This document shows, piece by piece, positions 34,612 through 42,932 of a stretch of DNA of 64,000 bases. Position 1 is the stretch's first letter; every line of letters starts with the position of its first letter. The position numbers and the translations under genes are program-made. The notes beneath the pieces are model-generated. The model saw nothing but the letters and a program-made list of their open reading frames with translations, made no database searches and was not told the DNA's origin. Origin of the DNA: Microbulbifer sp. GL-2 (GTDB lineage Bacteria > Pseudomonadota > Gammaproteobacteria > Pseudomonadales > Cellvibrionaceae); assembly GCF_007183175.1 (NCBI RefSeq), contig NZ_AP019807.1:2834001-2898000 (forward strand), written 5' to 3'.

Positions 34612-37263
34612 TTACTTCAATAACTTGCGTAAAGAATAGAGCGCTTCCAAGGCCTGGCGTGGCGTCAAATCGTCCGGGTCCAGTTCTTCCAGGGCATCCA
34701 CCGCGGGGTGGCTGGGGCTGCCAAACAGATCGACCTGCTGGGGGGAGCCGGGCGCCATGGCCACAGGTACAGCAACCGGTTCTGGTTCCTGTTTTGACGC
34801 AGGAACAGCAGTGTGAACAGAGGTTTGAGCGGGTACATCAACAGACTGAGCACCGGCTTCCAATGCCGCCAGGCGAACGCGGGCCTCGGTGAGTACATCT
34901 GTGGGAATACCGGCCAGCTTGGCCACCTGCAGGCCGTAACTCTTAGAGGCCGGCCCCTCCTGGATACGGTGCAGGAAGACAATACCCTCACCGTGCTCAG
35001 TGGCATCCAGGTGAATATTGGCCGCTTCTGGGCATTGGTTGGGCAGGTCAGTCAGTTCAAAGTAGTGAGTGGCGAACAGGGTAAAGGCGCGCACTTCCCC
35101 GGCCAGGTAGTGGGCACAGGCCCAGGCCAGGGAAAGGCCATCGTAAGTACTGGTGCCGCGACCGATCTCATCCATCAGCACTAAGCTGTGCTCGCTGGCA
35201 TTGCGCAGGATATTGGCGGTCTCGGTCATTTCTACCATAAAGGTAGAGCGGCCACCGGCCAGGTCATCCGCACTACCGATACGGGTAAAAATGCGGTCAA
35301 GCAAGCCGATTTGGGCACTGTCTGCAGGCACATAACTGCCGCAATGGGCGAGCAGGGCGATCAATGCAGTCTGGCGCATATAAGTAGATTTACCGCCCAT
35401 ATTCGGACCGGTAATGACCAGCATGCGACGGTCATCACGCAACTCGATATCGTTGGCCACAAAGGGCTCATCCAATACCTGCTCCACTACCGGGTGGCGC
35501 CCGCCACTGATATGCAGGCCCGGTTCCGTGCCCAACTCGGGGCGACACAGGCGTAAATCGTCTGCCCGTTCGGCCAAACAGGCCAGTACGTCCAGTTCAG
35601 AAATACCGGCTGCGGCAGCTTGCAGTTCTGCCAGGGATTCGTTCAGTTGATTAATCAACTCTTCATAAAGCGCTTTCTCTCGAGCCAGGGCGCGGCTCTT
35701 GGCGGAGAGCGCCTTGTCTTCAAACTCCTTCAGTTCAGGAGTGATAAAGCGTTCGGCATTTTTCAGGGTCTGGCGGCGGATATACTCTGCCGGCGCCTTG
35801 TCGCTTTGCCCTCGGCTGATTTCAATAAAATAACCATGTACCCGGTTGTAGCCCACCTTCAGGGTGGGGATGCCGGTGCGCTCTTTTTCCCGCAGTTCCA
35901 ATTGCACCAGGTAATCCCCGGCGTTTTCACTAATTGCGCGGAGCTCGTCCAGTTCCTCATCGTAGCCGGTGGCGATTACTCCACCATCGCGTATTACAAC
36001 GGGAGGGTTTTCGATAATCGAATTCTGCAGCAGGCTCACAGTCTCTGGCCACTCACCTACCTGGCTGCATAACTCCTTTAATAAAGCTGCCTCTGTTTCC
36101 GCCAGTTGCTGCTGGATTTTGGGGAACTGTGCCAGGGACTGGCCTAGCCGAGCCAAGTCACGCGGGCGCGCAGATCGCAGTGCCAGGCGGCCCAGAATTC
36201 GCTCCATATCGCCTACTGGCTTTAGGGCATCACGCAGGGGCTCAAAGCCGTAATCACTAATTAATACAGCAATGGCATCCTGACGGTTGTTCAGAGTAGT
36301 GAGCTGACGCAGCGGATTGTTCAGCCATCGGCGCAGAAGGCGGCTACCCATTGCGGTTTTACAGCTATCGAAAACCGACAACAGGGTATTGTCATCACCG
36401 CCGTTCAGGTTCAGATCGATTTCCAAGTTGCGGCGGCTGGCACCGTCCAGAGCCACAGTTTCATCACCGCTTTCGGTTAGCAGGCCGCGAATATGGGGCA
36501 GCTCTGTGCGCTGGGTGTCTCGCGCATATTGAAGCAGGCAACCGGCAGCTACTATTGCACCCTGCATGTGGCTGCATCCAAATGCTTCCAGGTTCATGGT
36601 GCCAAACTGCTGGTTAAGTAGCCGCAGGGCGGTTTCCAGTTCGAATTCCCAGGGGGCGCGGCGACGCACACCGGCACGGCGTTCGATTTCCATCGGCAGG
36701 GTGAGGTTTTCTGGTGCAAGTAATTCTGCCGGGTTGTGGCGTTGAACCTGCTCGGCCAGGGCCTCCAGGGAATCGGTTTCCTGCACCACAAATCTACCAG
36801 TGGCCAGATCCAGCAGGGACAGGCCAAACACATCACCTACATGGGATACTGCTGCCAGCAGATTATCGCGGCGATCATTAAGCAGTGCCTCATCGGTGAC
36901 GGTACCGGGGGTAACAATACGCACAACCTGCCGCTCGACAGGCCCTTTACTGGTAGCCGGGTCGCCAATTTGCTCACAAATCGCGACAGATACCCCGGCC
37001 TTGATCAGCCGTGCTAAATAACCTTCAGCCGCATGATAGGGAATACCAGCCATAGGGATTGGCTCACCACCGGACTTACCCCGTGCAGTGAGGGTGACAT
37101 CCAGCAGTTCCGCCGCCTTCTTGGCGTCATCAAAAAACAACTCGTAGAAGTCCCCCATGCGATAGAACACCAGCTCCTGTGCATGCTGGGCTTTGATGCG
37201 CATGTATTGCTGCATCATGGGGGTGTGTTCTGAAGCCTTTGATTTTGTTGCGTTTTTTGCCAA
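34612..37263 (-). CDS. mutS: DNA mismatch repair protein MutS
   Basis: 883-residue mismatch-recognition ATPase. The N-terminal HTPMMQQYMRIKAQH and GDFYELF (Phe-x-Glu mismatch wedge), clamp and lever regions, Walker A GPNMGGKST and LMDEIGRGTSTYDGLSLAWA are all intact. The C-terminal tail with DDLTPRQALEALYSL is the tetramerisation segment. The start is TTG 37263, or an ATG 15 codons further in; E. coli alignment supports a residue or so near TTG. An integrase remnant begins two bases upstream. Confidence 0.97.
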   Translation of the reverse strand: MAKNATKSKASEHTPMMQQYMRIKAQHAQELVFYRMGDFYELFFDDAKKAAELLDVTLTARGKSGGEPIPMAGIPYHAAEGYLARLIKAGVSVAICEQIGDPATSKGPVERQVVRIVTPGTVTDEALLNDRRDNLLAAVSHVGDVFGLSLLDLATGRFVVQETDSLEALAEQVQRHNPAELLAPENLTLPMEIERRAGVRRRAPWEFELETALRLLNQQFGTMNLEAFGCSHMQGAIVAAGCLLQYARDTQRTELPHIRGLLTESGDETVALDGASRRNLEIDLNLNGGDDNTLLSVFDSCKTAMGSRLLRRWLNNPLRQLTTLNNRQDAIAVLISDYGFEPLRDALKPVGDMERILGRLALRSARPRDLARLGQSLAQFPKIQQQLAETEAALLKELCSQVGEWPETVSLLQNSIIENPPVVIRDGGVIATGYDEELDELRAISENAGDYLVQLELREKERTGIPTLKVGYNRVHGYFIEISRGQSDKAPAEYIRRQTLKNAERFITPELKEFEDKALSAKSRALAREKALYEELINQLNESLAELQAAAAGISELDVLACLAERADDLRLCRPELGTEPGLHISGGRHPVVEQVLDEPFVANDIELRDDRRMLVITGPNMGGKSTYMRQTALIALLAHCGSYVPADSAQIGLLDRIFTRIGSADDLAGGRSTFMVEMTETANILRNASEHSLVLMDEIGRGTSTYDGLSLAWACAHYLAGEVRAFTLFATHYFELTDLPNQCPEAANIHLDATEHGEGIVFLHRIQEGPASKSYGLQVAKLAGIPTDVLTEARVRLAALEAGAQSVDVPAQTSVHTAVPASKQEPEPVAVPVAMAPGSPQQVDLFGSPSHPAVDALEELDPDDLTPRQALEALYSLRKLLK

Positions 37264-37264
37264 T

Positions 37265-37420
37265 TTATTGCCTATTGTCTAAAAGCTGTCTAAGACTGAG
37301 GCCGGCTACATTATCAGTTTCGCGTAGACGAATGTACCGCTCTGTCATTGCTGGACTAACGTGCCCCGCCAGTAATTGTGCACCTTTACCTGCTCGCCTG
37401 AATCCATTACACCGGGTAAT
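37265..37420 (-). pseudogene. Tyrosine recombinase, C-terminal remnant
   Basis: On the minus strand, a frame ending in TAA at 37265-37267 reads GFRRAGKGAQLLAGHVSPAM followed by TERYIRLRE and LSLRQLLDNRQ. The GH...MTERYIRLR segment is the typical C-terminal His/Tyr region of phage-type tyrosine integrases (catalytic Tyr in TERYIR). Only about 50 residues remain. It abuts the mutS start and marks one edge of the accessory block between mutS and cinA. Confidence 0.7.
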
Positions 37421-37460
37421 TACCCATAACGGAATCCATAAGCCATAGGAGGCTGAAACA

Positions 37461-37814
37461 ATACCCAGCTATTCCCCGAAAACCTTGCAGAGCCTGGAGG
37501 CCAGGCAATTCGTCTACACAATCGACGACGGCCACAGCGCCGGCAATATTGTGCGCGCAACGGTAACCCAGAAAGCCGAAGCGGCAACTCCTGAAATCCC
37601 AGCAGTCGCGGTATTGAAATGCACCACCGCCGTGATTGATGATCAGAACACGGTACAAATTGACGGTGTTGGCGATCCAATGTCCAGCGTTTATGTCACT
37701 ATCAAAACTCGGCAGACCGATGGCGGCGAAGCGGTAAACTTTGCCGGCCATGTGCCTAGCCTGGTATCTGATTGTATTGTCGAAGTGGTCAACCGCCTGG
37801 TTGTGCATAGTTAG
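37461..37814 (+). CDS. Hypothetical protein, possible start codon loss
   Basis: Open frame with codon use like real genes. A very good AGGAGG (37447-37452) sits eight bases before an in-frame ATA at 37461; the next start is TTG 37485. The product (about 110-117 residues: QFVYTIDDGHSAGNIVRATV, VYVTIKTRQTDGGEAVNFAG) is beta-rich and not recognised. The gene may have lost its ATG (ATG to ATA), use a rare start, or begin at TTG. It may be a leftover of the element that brought the integrase. Confidence 0.4.
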   Translation: MPSYSPKTLQSLEARQFVYTIDDGHSAGNIVRATVTQKAEAATPEIPAVAVLKCTTAVIDDQNTVQIDGVGDPMSSVYVTIKTRQTDGGEAVNFAGHVPSLVSDCIVEVVNRLVVHS

Positions 37815-38156
37815 ATTGCGGCTATGGTGATTCCGAGCGGGTAATACTGGCCGTTGTTTTCAGTGGTGGAGTGGATGTATCGCCGGTACGAAGGCCCGAA
37901 TTATAGAGCCATGGCTGACATCCACAGAAAATCCCCCCTAACTTATTGATTTAATTATGGGTAAAATGTGTTCAAGAGCGTTGAACCAGGCAACTTGAGC
38001 CGATGGCTTACTAACTTTGGTTAATATTTGAACGAAAATTTATAACCTACTGTAAATACGACCTTTTTTAAATAGCGTGAAGGGGCTACGTCAGAATATA
38101 GGCGCCAAATGGCTAGTGAGCCACTGGCTATTTAATAAACTGTTAGGTGAGGAACC
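37815..38156. other. Left boundary of cassette array, no gene
   Basis: 340 bases with no open frame of note. It ends in GTTAGGT at 38142-38148, which fits an integron core site (G^TTRRRY), just before the first cassette gene. Confidence 0.4.
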
Positions 38157-38552
38157 ATGATTCGTACTCTGCATTGCTTCATTATCATATCTTTCATGGC
38201 GGCTGTTCTCGGTTGCACAAGCAGTACCGAAAATCAAAGTACATCACCAGATGGCCAAGTTATTAGTCAATTGAAAAGTGCTGGATCAGATCTTTCAAAG
38301 GAGCATCCGGTTGAGTTCTTCATCTACGTACCAACCAGAGAGTCGGCAGAAAAAATAGCAGAGAAAGTTACAGGCAATGGTTTTGTATCAGTAGTTGAGA
38401 AAACTGAGAATAGTAATACGTGGCTGGTCTACTCAAAGAAAAACTTAGTTCCTACTGAAGAAAGAATGATCCAAATACGGCAACAATTAACTGAGCTGGC
38501 ATCATCTGCAGGTGGAGAGTACGACGGCTGGGGAACCCCGATTGTAAGGTAA
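38157..38552 (+). CDS. RraB-domain lipoprotein in an integron cassette
   Basis: 131 residues. Lipoprotein signal with lipobox VLGC (Cys about 21), then an RraB-like domain: VISQLKSAGSDLSKEHPVEF, ESAEKIAEKVTGNGF, TWLVYSKK and LASSAGGEYDGWGTPIV. RraB normally inhibits RNase E in the cytosol; here the fold carries an export and lipid-anchor signal, so it cannot meet RNase E. Function unknown. The gene lies between a GTTAGGT core and a short attC. Confidence 0.72.
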   Translation: MIRTLHCFIIISFMAAVLGCTSSTENQSTSPDGQVISQLKSAGSDLSKEHPVEFFIYVPTRESAEKIAEKVTGNGFVSVVEKTENSNTWLVYSKKNLVPTEERMIQIRQQLTELASSAGGEYDGWGTPIVR

Positions 38553-38566
38553 GGGGCCGCGATCCA

Positions 38567-38608
38567 CCTAACAAGTAAGCCGCGGCTGATTGCGGCGTTA
38601 TGTGCAAA
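38567..38608 (+). other. Short attC site
   Basis: ACCTAAC (left core) ... GCCGC-GGCTGATT-GCGGC ... GTTATGT (right core). It is much shorter than the neighbouring attC sites, probably an internal deletion that kept both cores. Confidence 0.55.
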
Positions 38609-38685
38609 AGTAGTTAAGAAACCTTTTTCGTGATGGTGATAACGAAAACAGGTAATAGCAATCACCAAAAAAGAGTCTATTTAGT

Positions 38686-38889
38686 ATGAGTACAGGTACG
38701 GTAAAGTGGTTCAATGGTGATAAAGGTTTTGGTTTCATTACTCCGGATGATGGAAGCAAAGATCTATTTGTTCACCATTCAGAAATTCAAATGGGTGGTT
38801 TCAAATCTTTAGATGAAGGGCAAAAAGTAGAATATGTTGTGGGGCAGGGTCAAAAAGGGCCTTGTGCTAACAATGTAAAGCCTCTGTAA
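38686..38889 (+). CDS. Cold-shock domain protein in an integron cassette
   Basis: 67-residue Csp: GTVKWFNGDKGFGFITPDDG (RNP1 KGFGFI) and DLFVHHSEI (RNP2 VHH), length standard for CspA-type RNA chaperones. The C-terminus (GQGQKGPCANNVKPL) keeps the family pattern. It sits between attC sites at 38567 and 38902, so it is a mobile cassette rather than a core csp gene. Binds single-stranded RNA/DNA in the cytosol. Confidence 0.93.
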   Translation: MSTGTVKWFNGDKGFGFITPDDGSKDLFVHHSEIQMGGFKSLDEGQKVEYVVGQGQKGPCANNVKPL

Positions 38890-38901
38890 GAAAGTTAAAA
38901 A

Positions 38902-39016
38902 CATATAACAAACGTAGGCAGGCGACCTGTATTGCGGCGCTTTGTTTTCATGCCGGTCGCTATGCTGGCATAAAAACCAATCACCTGTATACAGCCGCCT
39001 GCTGCGGACGTTATGC
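38902..39016 (+). other. Complete attC site
   Basis: ACATATAAC at the left, GTTATGC at 39010-39016. Outer arms AACGTAGGCAGGCG...CCTGTAT and ATACAG.CCGCCTGC...GACGTT pair imperfectly; inner ATGCCGG and TGGCAT arms form the apical part. About 115 bases, a typical chromosomal attC. Confidence 0.85.
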
Positions 39017-39025
39017 TTCTTATAT

Positions 39026-39318
39026 ATGGAGATTGAGGTGGGGCTAGAATTTTCCACTGATAAAGAAAAAATAGACGTGGACTTTGTTCGCAGCTATTTA
39101 TCCAATCATTTGCCTATGTAATGGATGTATTTGTGGATCCCTCAAAAAAGGGGTGCGGGGTAGGCACAAAAGTTATGGAAGCCATTATCGCATCGAGACA
39201 GTTGAGGCGAATTAAACGGTTTACATTGGCAACGGCTGATGCGACTGAGTTCTACAAGAAGCTGGGGTTTAGTGAGTCCAAATTAAATTATCTAGTTTGG
39301 GAGCAGGAGGAGGTATAG
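39026..39318 (+). pseudogene. GNAT acetyltransferase cassette gene with internal deletion
   Basis: The ATG at 39026 opens a frame (GLEFSTDKEKIDVDFVRSYL) typical of a small GNAT family, but it stops at 39119-39121. The C-terminal GNAT part, from AYVMDVFVDPSKKGCGVGTK (acetyl-CoA loop) to FYKKLGFSE, continues in another frame (offset 2). About 45-50 central residues including the Arg-rich strands are missing. A single deletion with frame change explains it. The cassette is dead unless the 65-residue tail is used. Confidence 0.75.
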
Positions 39319-39402
39319 CAAGGTGGTGAACTTCATGCCATCGGCGCCGGATCGCCTAAACGCGGCTTTCGCCGCAGGTCGCCGGTTACTACGATGTTAC
39401 GT
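39313..39402 (+). other. attC-like site
   Basis: TAGCAAGG at the left, a GCGGCTTTCGCCGC hairpin and GGCGCCGGATCGCC/GGTCGCCGGTTACT segments, and GTTACGT at 39396-39402 as the right core. More diverged than the site at 38902. Confidence 0.5.
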
Positions 39403-39421
39403 TTCACGAGGCACCGAGTAG

Positions 39422-39667
39422 ATGAAGCTAATTGGAAGTAGAATGGAAAGTGACTTTCTCAAAGAGTTGACACAATCCAGCGATGCGCTCCAAGAACCTG
39501 GCTCAATACTTCGGAAGGCATTGGCTGCTGAAGGCCATGATACTAAAACTGCGTATGTTCTCCATTGGATACCAGAGCAGCTCGAAGATTTATACACAGT
39601 ATTAATAACTGGATCTTACTTAGTTGACGTAGAGATCGCCAAGTACGACAACTCCAACCCCCAATAG
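39422..39667 (+). CDS. Cassette-borne hypothetical protein
   Basis: 81 residues, soluble and slightly acidic (LKELTQSSDALQEPGSIL, VLHWIPEQLEDLYTVLITG). It begins about 20 bases after an attC-like right core. No family is recognised; it resembles small stress or immunity-type cassette proteins only in size. ATG 39422, alternative ATG 39443. Confidence 0.6.
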   Translation: MKLIGSRMESDFLKELTQSSDALQEPGSILRKALAAEGHDTKTAYVLHWIPEQLEDLYTVLITGSYLVDVEIAKYDNSNPQ

Positions 39668-39762
39668 TGGAGAGAAGCGAATTAAAATCCTATATGTACG
39701 GGCTAAGTAAAAGTAATCAAGTTAGGTTAGCGGTGGCAAAGGACTTAGCATGTACAAAAACA

Positions 39763-40377
39763 TAACAAGTGACTATGGTTGCTCGTCAAGCTTTTAAGCC
39801 ATATTTTCATCCCAGTAGGTGTTATTTTTCACCATGGTATTCAGGATGGTAAGTTGCTTTCTCATACATGCAATGAGGGCCACTTTTTTAGGTTTGCCAG
39901 CGTCGACTAAGCGTTTATACATTGGCTTTAATTTAGGATGGCACTGGATAGCCGACATTATGGAAACAAATAGGACCGTGCGCACACGATGCCGCCCACC
40001 ACGAATATAGCGTTTACCTTGAAAGTTCCCACTATCGCGGTTCATAGGGGCGATACCAACGAGTGCAGCAATCTCTTTTCGGTTCAGTTTTCCTAATTCG
40101 GGTAGTTTGCTCATCAGAGTGTAGGCCAATACATTTCCAGCCCCTTTAGTGCTTAAGAATGGGTCACATTTTTGTCGCCATTTAACAATGCTGCTGGCGA
40201 ATTTTTCAAATTGTAGTTGTTTAATACCATCTTTATCATTAGTAATACTAAGGAATTGGTCAGTTGGTCTCACAAAAATATCGAGCGTGTGTTGCTAGTA
40301 TCGATACCGACATTGATCTCTTGAGGTTCGATAAGATAAGCTATCTTCGCCTTGCTATTCGGGATCGAGGTCCACAT
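39763..40377 (-). mobile_element. IS110/IS1111-type element, internally deleted transposase
   Basis: Minus-strand transposase relic. Its N-terminus starts at ATG 40377 (AYLIEPQEINVGIDTS, the DEDD-domain start), loses one base within about six bases after GIDTS, then continues in the frame 40273-39794 (FVRPTDQFLSITNDKDGIKQ). It then jumps directly to the C-terminal transposase_20 part (FASSIVKWRQKC ... NRDSG, RYIRGGRHRVR). The middle, about 120-150 residues including part of the catalytic DEDD core, is missing. The 3' junction TAACAAGTGACTATGGTT equals that of the copy at 1.19 kb: both sit in attC left cores. Confidence 0.82.
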
Positions 40378-40462
40378 GACTATTTGAGTTATATCTAGTG
40401 AGTGCTTATCACATTCATACTTTTTATGTTCTTAAATGAACCTGCCAGGCAGCGGACTGTGA

Positions 40463-40590
40463 TAAACAAGGCATTCGGTGGCCACCGAAGGTGGGTCTAA
40501 TTTTACCCGTTAGCGAAAAGGATTTTCGGCACCGGAATCAGACAAGAACAACCATACAAGGTAATCTGCCTCTGCTAGCGGCGTATACAA
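40463..40590 (+). other. Possible degenerate attC before DUF4259 gene
   Basis: ATAAACAAGGCATTCGG at the left and CTGCTAGCGGCGTATAC at the right look like an attC whose right core GTTATAC has lost a T. It precedes a ribosome site and GTG start at 40606, as expected for a cassette. Confidence 0.3.
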
Positions 40591-40605
40591 AAAGGAGAAT
40601 CGAAC

Positions 40606-41028
40606 GTGGGAGCGTGGAGTGAAGAAAATTTTGGCAATGATGATGCTGGTGATTGGATTTACGAATTAGAAAGATCAAAAGGAACTGATACGCTATTGCT
40701 TCCAATCAAAACTATCATTTTAAATGATGAGTATCTTGAGTCACCGGACTGTAGTGAAGCACTTGCCGCGGCAGAGGTCGTTGCAGCAGGACTAACAGGC
40801 GACTCTTCTTCAATACCCAAGGAAGCCTTAGATTGGCTAAATAAAAAACCTGGATTATTTGGTAAAAAGCCACAGATTGAAACTGAGCATGGATCTATGG
40901 CTAGGCAATGTGTACAAAAAATAATAGACAATTCTGAACTTAAAGAGCTCTGGGCAGAAACGGAAGATTTTGCTAAATGGCTATCTATTCAGAGAAATCT
41001 TATCGAAAAACTAAGTAGTGTAAAATAA
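40606..41028 (+). CDS. DUF4259 domain protein
   Basis: 140-residue cytosolic protein. The start MGAWSEENFGNDDAGDWIYEL is diagnostic for DUF4259, a family of small proteins frequent in integron cassettes and near toxin or immunity genes. AAVEVVAAGL and the C-terminal LWAETEDFAKW also fit. GTG start with AGGAG upstream. Function unknown. Confidence 0.85.
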   Translation: MGAWSEENFGNDDAGDWIYELERSKGTDTLLLPIKTIILNDEYLESPDCSEALAAAEVVAAGLTGDSSSIPKEALDWLNKKPGLFGKKPQIETEHGSMARQCVQKIIDNSELKELWAETEDFAKWLSIQRNLIEKLSSVK

Positions 41029-41039
41029 AGCGCAGGTCA

Positions 41040-41339
41040 ATGTACGGTAAAGGTTACCTTTATGGTCTCGGTGTAGCTTTCATCGTGTGGCTCATTATCT
41101 GGCAGTTGGATAAGCGCTATTACAAAAAGAAGCAGGAACTACTGAGAAAGCGACTCCAGAAAAAGAAAGAGCGATCGGTCAGAGATGAAGAAAAAATCCC
41201 TCAAGAAGCGATGCATCAAGAAAATGAGTTTTATAAAACAAAGCAATCGCAGGAGGTTTTCTCTGGCCCTACGGGTCTTCGCGGGATGGCCTATGTTGTG
41301 CTTCGAACGCCCGTATACTTGGTATTTGCACATTTATAA
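41040..41339 (+). CDS. Small membrane protein with coiled-coil
   Basis: 99 residues: one N-terminal membrane helix (about 7-22, LYGLGVAFIVWLIIWQL) followed by a Lys/Arg/Glu-rich helix (KKKQELLRKRLQKKKER). The last about 35 residues look unlike the rest and may be read through from non-coding DNA, suggesting a 3' rearrangement. It follows the DUF4259 gene by 11 bases, so they may be cotranscribed. Confidence 0.5.
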   Translation: MYGKGYLYGLGVAFIVWLIIWQLDKRYYKKKQELLRKRLQKKKERSVRDEEKIPQEAMHQENEFYKTKQSQEVFSGPTGLRGMAYVVLRTPVYLVFAHL

Positions 41340-41347
41340 GTAATGTC

Positions 41348-42052
41348 ATGATTAAAATAATGAATATTTTGGCACTTGTTTTCGGAGTGTCGGCAAATGC
41401 AATCGAACTTCCAAATAGTCAGCGATCTTTGAGTGCTATAGATAGAAATATCGGTATTTTGGATAGAAGGCTCGAGAAAAAAGGACTTTCACTGGGGGCT
41501 CCGATCTTTATTCGGATTTTTAAAGATCCAGCTATTTTAGAGCTTTGGGTTCAAAAAGGGGATAGTTCGTTCACGTTATTTAATACCTACAGCGTTTGTT
41601 CATTTTCCGGTGATTTTGGACCAAAATTGAAGGAGGGGGATTTCCAAAGCCCGGAAGGGTTTTACTATGTGACGCCAGAAAGGCTGAATCCATGGAGCCA
41701 ATTCCACTTGTCCTTTAATCTTGGCTTCCCAAATGAATATGACCGCTATCATGGGAGAACCGGAAGCGCTCTAATGGTTCATGGGGATTGCGTTTCTGCC
41801 GGATGTTATGCGATGACCGATGAGAAAATTGAAGAAATATATACTCTTGCGCACGCTTCTTTAGCAAGCGGGCAAAAGTATTTTAGAGTTCATGTCTTCC
41901 CGTTTCGGCTCGAGGAAAACCGCTTAAAAGAATACTTAGGTAACGCCTGGCTGCCATTTTGGCAAAACCTGAAAGAAGGTTATGATTTATTCGAGGAGAA
42001 TAAAGTTCCTCCTAATGTAGAAGTTGTGCAGGGCAAGTATATATTTCAGTAG
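41348..42052 (+). CDS. YafK-type L,D-transpeptidase-fold protein
   Basis: 234 residues with an N-terminal signal peptide (MIKIMNILALVFGVSANA). The YkuD catalytic core has SPEGFYYVTPERLNPWSQFHLSFNLGFPN and MVHGDCVSAGCYAMTD, with His145 and nucleophile Cys153. In E. coli the homologue YafK/DpaA removes Braun lipoprotein from peptidoglycan; others form 3-3 cross-links. A periplasmic murein role is likely. ATG 41348 has a weak ribosome site. Confidence 0.85.
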   Translation: MIKIMNILALVFGVSANAIELPNSQRSLSAIDRNIGILDRRLEKKGLSLGAPIFIRIFKDPAILELWVQKGDSSFTLFNTYSVCSFSGDFGPKLKEGDFQSPEGFYYVTPERLNPWSQFHLSFNLGFPNEYDRYHGRTGSALMVHGDCVSAGCYAMTDEKIEEIYTLAHASLASGQKYFRVHVFPFRLEENRLKEYLGNAWLPFWQNLKEGYDLFEENKVPPNVEVVQGKYIFQ

Positions 42053-42743
42053 TAGAATACTATTAACTCGACGAGATTATAGTGCTGTATAATATGGTAT
42101 CCTGCTTTACGCTCTACCAGATTACATATGTAGTGTAAGGGACTGTTTTTCCGTTAGGGCGCTACCTGAATGCGATGTAAGGTATACGCATGAATATATC
42201 CGTGGCTACTTATTGTCTTTACATTCTTCCTATCGGTTTGTAATTCTGGTTTTTGCAAGCTGTCTCTAAATTTTTTAGTTTACCCTAATCTACCTGTTCA
42301 AACTGGTGTCTGTCTTTTTTCTGGGCTATATATGCCTGCTACGTTTTGAATGGTCGTTCTGGTGACTCAAGTATATCAGTGGCAAAAATGTATATACTCT
42401 TTGTGTACTATTCGGGTAATGCTGAACCACCTATTGGTAGCGCTAAAGCCACACATCATGCTTACGTATCTTGTCTGGGTATAAGGTTCTCGGTGTGCGC
42501 ATAAAACCCAATCAAGCAGGTGAATACCATATTGTTGGTTATTGTTCCACATAAAATTTTAATAGGGGGCTGAGATGGCCTTTCCACTGTTACGGTGCTC
42601 CACGGCCGCCCCCAAGCCGATTTTTAAAGGTGTTACAGGCCACTTTAATGAACAAAGGAATACGTGTAATTTAGTATAATTTCTTGGTCTCGCAGGTAAA
42701 TTTGGGTAGAGGACCGGCCCTTCCTACTCAGGGAATCAGCTCC
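42053..42743. other. Intergenic, 690 bases, no gene
   Basis: No frame above 60 codons of interest and no tRNA-like fold was found by eye. It contains a stem-forming element at 42565-42613. Confidence 0.4.
42565..42613. other. GC-rich stem element
   Basis: GGGGGC...GCCCCC (6 bp) with inner GGCC...GGCC (4 bp) and a 22-base loop rich in ACTGTTACGGTG. No T-run on either side, so it is not a plain terminator; it may be an RNA structure or a recombination relic. Confidence 0.35.
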
Positions 42744-42932
42744 TCAACGATTTTTAAGGCCAGCCACCTGTTCCCTTTGGACACGTTTGTAAATTTCTTC
42801 ACGATGAACAGATAAAGATTTGGGGGCGCTTATCCCTATCTTTACCTGGTTACCCTTAACTTCCAATACTGTGACAGAGACACTTGTCCCAATTCTTAGG
42901 TTTTCACCTGTGCGGCGCTTTAGGATCAACAT
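42744..42932 (-). CDS. csrA: CsrA/RsmA-family translational regulator (paralogue)
   Basis: 62-residue RNA-binding protein: MLILKRRTGENLRIG, VTVLEVKGNQVKIGISAPKS and SVHREEIYKRVQRE match CsrA, with Leu4 and Arg44 of the RNA-binding face kept. It binds GGA motifs in mRNA leaders. Core csrA usually lies downstream of recA-recX-alaS; this copy is inside the accessory block between mutS and cinA, so it is probably an additional paralogue. ATG preceded by GGGA. Confidence 0.93.
   Translation of the reverse strand: MLILKRRTGENLRIGTSVSVTVLEVKGNQVKIGISAPKSLSVHREEIYKRVQREQVAGLKNR

Noticed and set aside
37407..37808. 133-codon minus-strand frame
   Set aside because: Overlaps the plus-strand frame with better ribosome site and codon use; low-complexity product.
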